Shown in pieces: positions 1 through 5,018 of a DNA stretch of 5,018 nucleotides. Numbering within the stretch: position 1 is the first letter of the stretch; every line of letters starts with the position of its first letter. This stretch comes from Deltaproteobacteria bacterium (lineage in GTDB: Bacteria; Desulfobacterota; Desulfobacteria; Desulfobacterales; UBA11574), in the NCBI GenBank assembly GCA_019314155.1, contig JAFCZV010000259.1, forward strand, positions 1 through 5,018. The letters are read 5' to 3'. The position numbers and the translations under genes were made by a program. The notes beneath the pieces were generated by a model, which made no database searches, was not told the origin of the DNA, and saw only the letters and a program-made list of their open reading frames with translations.

Positions 1-1596
1 CCATTCCGGCGATAGCCATTTCGGCTTGTCTTCATTGTCTGGTGGTGTTTCCAGCTTGGCGGGTGTCAGCAAATTCCCCCAGTTTGTCCGTTGCTGCATC
101 TCCTTTCGGGTTTCTTCAGGAACAAAATCTCTTCCTTCACGAATCTGCCAGCCTCCGCCAAGGGCTTTAAACATGGCAATAAAATTCAGGACAACAGATC
201 CTTTGATTACGGTCAAAAAGTCTTGCTCTTGAGTTTGAAATCGTTGTGTATCCAACACCCGCTGATAGTCTACCAGCCCTTCCCGATACTGAATCATGGA
301 AAGATCCACCGAGCGCGTGGCTGCTTCCACACTTTCTGATAAAAATTTTACCTCATCCTGTGACCGCAAAAAGGCCACCATGGCATCTTCTACTTCTTGA
401 GCCGCCTTGAGCACTGTATTCTGGTAATTGACAACCAGTTGCTGAAATCGGGCATCCTGAACACGTACACGGTTTGTGATGCGTCCATAATTTAAAATGT
501 CCCAGGTAAAACCAGCTCCGCCGAAAAATTCGACGCTGTCGGAATCCCAGAAATTGCCAAATGAGCTACCCCCGGGAAAACCTGTTGCCGTTATATCTGC
601 GTCACTCGCCCGTAACCCAATTGAGCCGAAGAGAGAGAAATGTGGATAAAGGTCTGCCTTTGCAACTCCGATCAGGGCGCTTTGGGAGGCGATCTGACGT
701 TCTGCGAGGCGGATATCCGGACGCCGACGCAGCAACTCAGACGGAACCCCCACCCTTACCTCAGCAGGTACTGTGGGAATGGGCTTCGGTGCTTCTAATA
801 TATCCTTGAGTTCACCGGGGAGTACCCCAAGCAAAATGGCAAGCCCGTTCTTGTTTTGGCGAAGGTCTGCTTGTAACCGGGGAATCGCGGCCTGAGTGTT
901 TCGCAGAAGCGCTTTGGCTTGTTGCACATCCAGTTCGGTAACGTCTCCTTCTTGGAAACGCGTTTCGGCGATTTGAAGGGACTGTTTCTGAATCTTTACG
1001 TTATCTCTTGCAATGGCAAGACGCTCCTCTTGTGTACGAATAAAAAGATAGGTCCGGGCCACCTCAGCAGTGAGAGTGACCAGGATATCATCATAGCTTG
1101 CAATTGAAGCTTCTAGTTTACCGATGTCTGATTGAACGGCACGGCGGAATTTACCCCAGAAGTCCAGTTCCCAGGCAGCGTCAAAAGCCAAATCAATATT
1201 ACCATAATTAAAGTCGGCGCCAGGCTGAGAATTCGCTAAGTTTTTGCTCACGTCTGTATAAGAGATGCTTCCCCCAACAGCTTGTGATTGGGGATAGAGA
1301 TTTCCGGTAGCGATCCCTAACTGGGCACGGGCTTCCAGAATCCTGATTCCCGCGATTCTAAGGGAAAGGTTCTGTTGAGAAGCCATCTCGACTAAAGTAT
1401 TGAGAACCGGGTCATTAAAGACCGTCCACCACCGGCCAAAATCGGCTGGTTCACTCTTGATGAGAGGATCCTTTTCTTCTATCCACTTCTGAGGTTCCGG
1501 TGCTTCGGGTCTGATATAATCCGGCCCCACCGCGCATCCGGTAAGCACCATTGTAAAACTTAAAACCAATCCAAAGATGAGACAGCACGTTTTCAT
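1..1596 (-). CDS. Outer-membrane efflux lipoprotein (TolC/NodT family), 3' end cut off
   Basis: The frame runs 532 codons from the ATG at 1596 to the left edge without a stop, so the C-terminus is missing. The N-terminus is a lipoprotein signal: K2, a hydrophobic stretch 6-18 and lipobox L-T-G-C with Cys21 as the predicted acylated residue, followed by the family-typical A-V-G-P-D-Y. Two outer-membrane efflux protein (OEP) repeats follow. The first (about 60-260) has N-L-S-L-R-I-A near 76-82, a W-E-L-D-F-W-G-K strand motif at 142-149, and a helical stretch with G-D-V-T-E-L-D at 217-223. The second (about 285-480) has V-P-S-E-L-L-R-R-R-P-D-I at 284-295, A-D-L-Y-P near 314-318, W-D-I-L-N-Y-G-R at 365-372 and the closing L-G-G-G-W at 479-483. 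By family knowledge it forms a trimeric channel: a beta-barrel in the outer membrane and an alpha-helical tunnel in the periplasm, docking on the adaptor. As third gene of the operon it is the dedicated exit duct of this pump. At least 49 residues follow L-G-G-G-W, more than most family members have; these are polar and proline-rich. A frameshift is not indicated, since the frame and motifs are intact throughout. Confidence 0.94.
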   Translation of the reverse strand, partial: MKTCCLIFGLVLSFTMVLTGCAVGPDYIRPEAPEPQKWIEEKDPLIKSEPADFGRWWTVFNDPVLNTLVEMASQQNLSLRIAGIRILEARAQLGIATGNLYPQSQAVGGSISYTDVSKNLANSQPGADFNYGNIDLAFDAAWELDFWGKFRRAVQSDIGKLEASIASYDDILVTLTAEVARTYLFIRTQEERLAIARDNVKIQKQSLQIAETRFQEGDVTELDVQQAKALLRNTQAAIPRLQADLRQNKNGLAILLGVLPGELKDILEAPKPIPTVPAEVRVGVPSELLRRRPDIRLAERQIASQSALIGVAKADLYPHFSLFGSIGLRASDADITATGFPGGSSFGNFWDSDSVEFFGGAGFTWDILNYGRITNRVRVQDARFQQLVVNYQNTVLKAAQEVEDAMVAFLRSQDEVKFLSESVEAATRSVDLSMIQYREGLVDYQRVLDTQRFQTQEQDFLTVIKGSVVLNFIAMFKALGGGWQIREGRDFVPEETRKEMQQRTNWGNLLTPAKLETPPDNEDKPKWLSPEW

Positions 1597-1603
1597 TTTA
1601 GCG

Positions 1604-1613
1604 TTCCTTCCTT
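1604..1613 (-). promoter_or_regulatory. Ribosome binding site of the outer-membrane factor gene
   Basis: The minus strand reads AAGGAAGGAA in this interval, ending 7 nt before the ATG at 1596. It fixes the start of the outer-membrane gene just upstream of a clear lipoprotein signal peptide. The core GGAAGGAAC is the same as in the site before the pump gene. The 36-nt gap around it shows no hairpin or T-run, so read-through transcription from the pump gene is expected. Confidence 0.75.
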
Positions 1614-1632
1614 CTCGTGCAACATTCAGGTA

Positions 1633-4600
1633 TTAAACCAACTGTTTACCCGGGGCTTTAATGCGGAAAAACAGAGCATAAAGCGCCGGAACGTAGTTAA
1701 GCGTAAATAGACTTCCAATTCCCAGGCCAAAAAACATGACGCACGCCATTCCAAAAAAGAGCGGATCATGATTGATGATCAGCGGCGTGAATCCAAGCAT
1801 GGTTGTTGAAACCGAAAGCAGGATCGGTCTGAATCGGCTGACGGCTGAATTGATAACCGCATCATAGGGTGTCTGCCCGTCGCGCCGGTTTTCCTCAATT
1901 TTATCGATCATCACAATACCGTTGTTCACAATGGACCCGGCCAATGCCAACATGCCGAGGATGACCATAAAACCAAAATCAGCCTGCATCACCAGCAGGC
2001 CGACCACAGCCCCCACCAGCACCAGGGGCATGGTGAGGATAATAATGGCGGCCCGCCGGATGGAGTTAAACTGCCATACCAGTAAAAACACAATACCAGC
2101 AAAACATGGCAGCATCCATTTCGCTAGGTTCCTCTGGGCCTTGGCCGAGTCTTCGAGTTCGCCCCCTACCTCCCAGTGGTGGTTTTTCGGAAATTCCATC
2201 TCATCCAGAACCGGCTTGAGGGCAGCTAACATTTCTGAAACCTTCAACACCTGGTTTTTGGCACTGACGGTTATGGTGCGTTCCTGATTGTAGCGCACAA
2301 TACGGTTCAACTCACCTACAACGTAAACATCGGCAACCTGATTGAGCGGTACGCTGTCGCCGGATGACGAACGTATGCTGAGTGTGCGCAAGCTGTCAGG
2401 GGAATGCCTTTCAGTCTCGACACCACGCCCGACAATGGGGATTTCGACATTGCCTTTATGGTAATAGGTGGTCGTCGTACCATCCACAAAAAACGACAAA
2501 GAATCAGCTACATTCTTCGATGTCACTCCGGTGCGACGGGCACGCGTTTGATCGACATTTGCCTTTGCCATAAACACCCGGTTGTTCCAATCCTGTTTAA
2601 TATCCGTGGTGCCTGGGATTTTCCGGAGCGCAGCCATCAACTGATCGGTCTGCTCCTGCAGTACATCCGGGTCCGGACCGCTGAAACGGATTTCCATCAG
2701 GCCGGTTTCCGAGGCCCCAAGCCACATGGACTTAATCCTACCGCGGACATTGGGAAAGTTATTTACCACGTATTGTCGCGTGCGCTGGACGAGTTCGGGC
2801 ACCTCTTTGCTTGTCTGGGTGTTGACGATTAAAAATGCGACGAACGGGTCCGGGTCTACCGGCGCCAGTGAAAGGAAAAAACGCGGACCGCCGTTTCCAA
2901 CATAGGCAATTGTTCCCGTGATTTCCGGATTTTTCTTTTTATCCTGCAACCAGGCGCTGAGCTTTCTAACGGTCCTGTCGGTTTCCTCGATGCGCGTTCC
3001 GGCGGGAAGGTCGAGATAAATTAAATACTGGTTTCTGTCCCCGCTCGGGAAAAAGGCCTGAGGAATAAACGTTGCCGCGTATATTGCAGCAGCAAATATG
3101 CCGCCGGTTATACCCAATACTAGAATTCGATTGCCCAGGGAAAATTTCAGGATCCGGCGATAGAACCGATAGAATTTCCCCTGGTAAGGATCGGGCTCCT
3201 GTTGTTTACCACCGCTACCGGCCGGTTTTGTCTTTAAAAACCATTGGCACATGCTGGTGGAGTAAAACATGGAGAAAAACCACGATCCCATGAGTAAAAT
3301 AACCATCACCGAACCCAGCGAGGAGGTGTAATCACCCGTTGAACCAACTTGAAGCAGAATCGGTCCGAAGGCGAAGACAGTCGTAAGCGTGCTGGTCAGC
3401 AAAGGGAGCGCAAGCGAACGGCCGGTCTTTAAAGCAGCCTCTTTGCGTTCCATTCCGGTTTCCATATTCACTTTAATGTCATCGGATACCACAATGGCGT
3501 TATCCACGAACATACCCAATGCAATAATCATCGTGGCCAGTGACATGCGTTCCATATCAATCCCCAGTGCGTACATCACCAAAAGACCGAAAAGCATCAC
3601 CAGGGGGATGAATGAGCCTACAATCAAACCGGTTCGAAGACCAAGCAGCAGCATGACCATAATCAGGACAATGCTCACGCTTTCGACAACATTGACCACC
3701 ATGCCCCTGACGGCTTTTGTGATGAGTTCGGGCTGGAAGGTGGCAAATTCTAGCACGTAGCCCCATGGAAGGGACTGTTCTATCTCTTGGATTTTTGTCT
3801 TCAACCGCCTGCCGAACTCAACAGCATCGACCCCACTGAGGAGAAAGACACTTAAAACAATGGCCTGTTTGCCGTTGTAGTAGGCGTGGACCGGCTCCAC
3901 GTAAGCTTTTCTGATGGTTGCGATATCGCGCAGCGGAATCGAGGACTGGGTACCGGAAATCGGGATAAGCACTTCTCCGATCTGATCGAATGACGTGAAC
4001 CGGCCCTGGGTCTCCACGATCATTTCAACGTCATTGAAGTTTATCCGGCCGCCGGGCAAAAGGATGTTCTGATCCTGCAGTGTTTTTCGGATATCTGCGA
4101 AATCGATTCCTAGTTGAGCGATCCTGGCGCTTGAAACTTCAAGATAGATTCGCTCATCCTGAACACCGGTGAAGTCGACTTTCATAATTCCCTTCATCAG
4201 GTTGAGGCGTTCTCTGATTTGACGAGCGGTTTCATGCATCTCGGCCATGCTGAATCCATCGCTCCAAAGCGCGATGGTGGCCACCGACGTGTCACCAAAA
4301 GTATCGTTGACCATCGGACCGATGGTGCCTTCCGGCAATTCCGGTTTGACATCATCCATCCGGTTGCGCAGCAGTTTCCATGTTGCCGGAAGCTGTTCGG
4401 CGGGCACCTCGTCTTTGATGGTCACATGAAGCAGGCATTCACCGACTTTGGATGTGGAATCCTTAATCTCATCTACCTCACCCATAGCCCGGATTTTTTC
4501 TTCGATGGGCCGGGTAATCAGGCGTTCGACTTGCTCCACCGGCATTCCGGGATATTTCGCCACCACAACCGCTTCGCGAATCGTAATGAAGGGATCTTCC

Positions 4601-4707
4601 AGTTTCGGAAGGCTTATAAACGCATATATTCCTCCGACAACTACCAATAATATTGTCATGATTACGGTTCGCGAATTATTCAGTGCAAATTCGGTGATCC
4701 CTTTCAT
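1633..4707 (-). CDS. RND efflux pump, inner-membrane permease (AcrB/HAE1-like)
   Basis: A complete 1024-aa protein of the usual length for the RND superfamily of proton-driven exporters. The layout is typical: TM1 about 13-32; a first large periplasmic region (about 33-335) with the porter-domain signature Y-P-G-M-P-V-E-Q-V-E at 52-61; TM2-TM6 about 337-488; a cytoplasmic linker rich in Gly, Lys and Pro (about 492-512); TM7 about 526-546; a second periplasmic region (about 550-860) with G-N-G-G-P-R-F near 604-610; and TM8-TM12 about 864-1014. TM4 carries G-M-F-V-D-N-A-I-V-V (398-407) and TM10 carries V-N-N-G-I-V-M-I-D (927-935). This is the hydrophobe/amphiphile-exporter pattern; the CusA/CzcA heavy-metal TM4 pattern is absent. 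Aligned by eye to AcrB, D402 matches D407, N403 matches D408, N928 matches K940, S965 matches T978, and R958 matches R971. The protein should work as a homotrimer, taking substrate from the periplasm or outer leaflet of the inner membrane. The ATG at 4707 has a good ribosome site and starts at the usual K-G-I-T-E-F-A-type N-terminal amphipathic helix. The substrate cannot be told; TriC/MexB-like pumps are possible relatives. Confidence 0.96.
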   Translation of the reverse strand: MKGITEFALNNSRTVIMTILLVVVGGIYAFISLPKLEDPFITIREAVVVAKYPGMPVEQVERLITRPIEEKIRAMGEVDEIKDSTSKVGECLLHVTIKDEVPAEQLPATWKLLRNRMDDVKPELPEGTIGPMVNDTFGDTSVATIALWSDGFSMAEMHETARQIRERLNLMKGIMKVDFTGVQDERIYLEVSSARIAQLGIDFADIRKTLQDQNILLPGGRINFNDVEMIVETQGRFTSFDQIGEVLIPISGTQSSIPLRDIATIRKAYVEPVHAYYNGKQAIVLSVFLLSGVDAVEFGRRLKTKIQEIEQSLPWGYVLEFATFQPELITKAVRGMVVNVVESVSIVLIMVMLLLGLRTGLIVGSFIPLVMLFGLLVMYALGIDMERMSLATMIIALGMFVDNAIVVSDDIKVNMETGMERKEAALKTGRSLALPLLTSTLTTVFAFGPILLQVGSTGDYTSSLGSVMVILLMGSWFFSMFYSTSMCQWFLKTKPAGSGGKQQEPDPYQGKFYRFYRRILKFSLGNRILVLGITGGIFAAAIYAATFIPQAFFPSGDRNQYLIYLDLPAGTRIEETDRTVRKLSAWLQDKKKNPEITGTIAYVGNGGPRFFLSLAPVDPDPFVAFLIVNTQTSKEVPELVQRTRQYVVNNFPNVRGRIKSMWLGASETGLMEIRFSGPDPDVLQEQTDQLMAALRKIPGTTDIKQDWNNRVFMAKANVDQTRARRTGVTSKNVADSLSFFVDGTTTTYYHKGNVEIPIVGRGVETERHSPDSLRTLSIRSSSGDSVPLNQVADVYVVGELNRIVRYNQERTITVSAKNQVLKVSEMLAALKPVLDEMEFPKNHHWEVGGELEDSAKAQRNLAKWMLPCFAGIVFLLVWQFNSIRRAAIIILTMPLVLVGAVVGLLVMQADFGFMVILGMLALAGSIVNNGIVMIDKIEENRRDGQTPYDAVINSAVSRFRPILLSVSTTMLGFTPLIINHDPLFFGMACVMFFGLGIGSLFTLNYVPALYALFFRIKAPGKQLV

Positions 4708-4713
4708 AGTCAG

Positions 4714-4722
4714 TTCCTTCCC
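4714..4722 (-). promoter_or_regulatory. Ribosome binding site of the RND pump gene
   Basis: On the minus strand the sequence GGGGAAGGAA lies directly after, and abuts, the TAG stop of the adaptor gene, 6 nt before the ATG at 4707. It supports the chosen pump start and suggests that ribosomes ending the adaptor can pass to the pump (translational coupling is inferred). Confidence 0.75.
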
Positions 4723-5018
4723 CTACTGTTTCATCAGTTTGACTTTCATTCCATCGGCTAAAAAGCTTACTCCGGCTATAGCAATAATATCTCCGGAAGA
4801 GAGACCTTCAGATACGATCACCATGTTTCGCTCCTCGCCAAGAATACGAATCGGCGTCTTTCGAACGGCGGATGTGTTCGAGTCATACACAAAAGTATAC
4901 CCTTGATTAGCCTCCTTGTCGGGAAGGATCGCCTGAATCGGGAGCAGGTAACCTGTAATTTGGCTGTCATCTTTCAGGACCAGAGATACTTCAGCGGTCA
5001 TACCCGGGCTTATCTTTG
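4723..5018 (-). CDS. RND efflux periplasmic adaptor (membrane fusion protein), C-terminal part
   Basis: The gene enters from the right edge, so its start and the N-terminal signal, hairpin and lipoyl domains are outside the window. Ninety-seven codons plus a TAG stop are visible; the reading frame stays open to the edge (residues K-I-S-P-G precede the Met at 5001), so that Met is internal and not a start. The segment shows the usual end of the family: a PGM-x-x-E-V beta-barrel strand, then an L-P-I-Q-A-I-L strand where such proteins have the common 'vP..Av' motif, then G-Y-T-F-V-Y and a closing E-G-L-S-S-G-D element followed by a short strand with D-G-M-K-V. This corresponds to the end of the beta-barrel and the membrane-proximal domain that contacts the pump. 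By family knowledge the protein sits in the periplasm, anchored to the inner membrane, and couples the pump to the outer-membrane channel. It is the first visible gene of the operon and ends 15 nt before the pump start. The family call is firm; the specific subfamily cannot be told from this fragment. Confidence 0.9.
   Translation of the reverse strand, partial: KISPGMTAEVSLVLKDDSQITGYLLPIQAILPDKEANQGYTFVYDSNTSAVRKTPIRILGEERNMVIVSEGLSSGDIIAIAGVSFLADGMKVKLMKQ

Noticed and set aside
1..1596. Frameshift or pseudogene in the outer-membrane factor
   Set aside because: Reading all codons from 1596 to 1 shows no in-frame stop, and the lipobox, both OEP repeats and the L-G-G-G-W motif fall in one frame. 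The missing stop is explained by the window edge.
1597..1632. Possible terminator or separate promoter between pump and channel genes
   Set aside because: The 36-nt gap holds a ribosome site but no inverted repeat with a T-run, and it is too short for a convincing promoter plus leader.
2404..2832. A 142-codon plus-strand open frame inside the pump gene
   Set aside because: It is fully antisense to the conserved second periplasmic region of the pump, and its translation shows no known motif.
3389..3760. A 123-codon plus-strand open frame opposite TM2-TM5 of the pump
   Set aside because: Its Ser/Thr/Met/Ile-rich composition is what the reverse complement of membrane-segment codons gives; there is no independent support for a gene.
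4448..4906. A 152-codon plus-strand open frame crossing the adaptor-pump junction
   Set aside because: It lies antisense to two clear genes, its translation is Ser/Ile/Thr-rich low-complexity without a recognisable domain, and no ribosome site was noted. It is a shadow of the minus-strand coding bias.
4723..5001. Reading the adaptor fragment as a complete 92-aa small protein starting at the Met at 5001
   Set aside because: The frame continues upstream to the window edge with family-typical residues (I-S-P-G before the Met), so this is an internal methionine of a longer adaptor.

Overview
The window holds one transcription unit, read entirely on the minus strand: the end of a periplasmic adaptor (membrane fusion protein) gene, a complete inner-membrane RND efflux pump gene, and most of an outer-membrane factor gene of the TolC/NodT type. 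Together these encode the three parts of a tripartite drug/solvent-type efflux machine spanning the Gram-negative envelope. The order (adaptor, pump, outer-membrane channel), the short gaps (15 and 36 nt) and the absence of any terminator-like hairpin between genes indicate a single operon.

Layout, in the direction of transcription (right to left): the adaptor's last 97 codons enter from the right edge and stop at 4723; the pump runs 4707 to 1633 (1024 aa); the outer-membrane lipoprotein starts at 1596 and is still open when the window ends at base 1 (532 codons, no stop). No stretch over 300 bases lacks a gene. No RNA gene, mobile element, repeat array or CRISPR was seen, and the operon promoter and any linked regulator would lie beyond the right edge.

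The host is a Gram-negative (diderm) bacterium, since the system needs an outer membrane and the channel carries a lipoprotein signal. Base composition is roughly balanced. The protein style would fit a deltaproteobacterial (Desulfobacterota-like) or other environmental proteobacterial genome, but that is an impression and not a demonstrated placement.

How the parts work together: the pump is expected to use the proton gradient to pick up amphiphilic compounds from the periplasm or inner-membrane leaflet, the adaptor bridges pump and channel, and the channel releases substrate outside. Two details deserve a look: the pump has Asn at two positions that are Asp and Lys in the AcrB proton relay, and the channel protein has an unusually long polar tail after its normal C-terminal motif. 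Neither amounts to a new system; this is mostly an ordinary accessory efflux operon.
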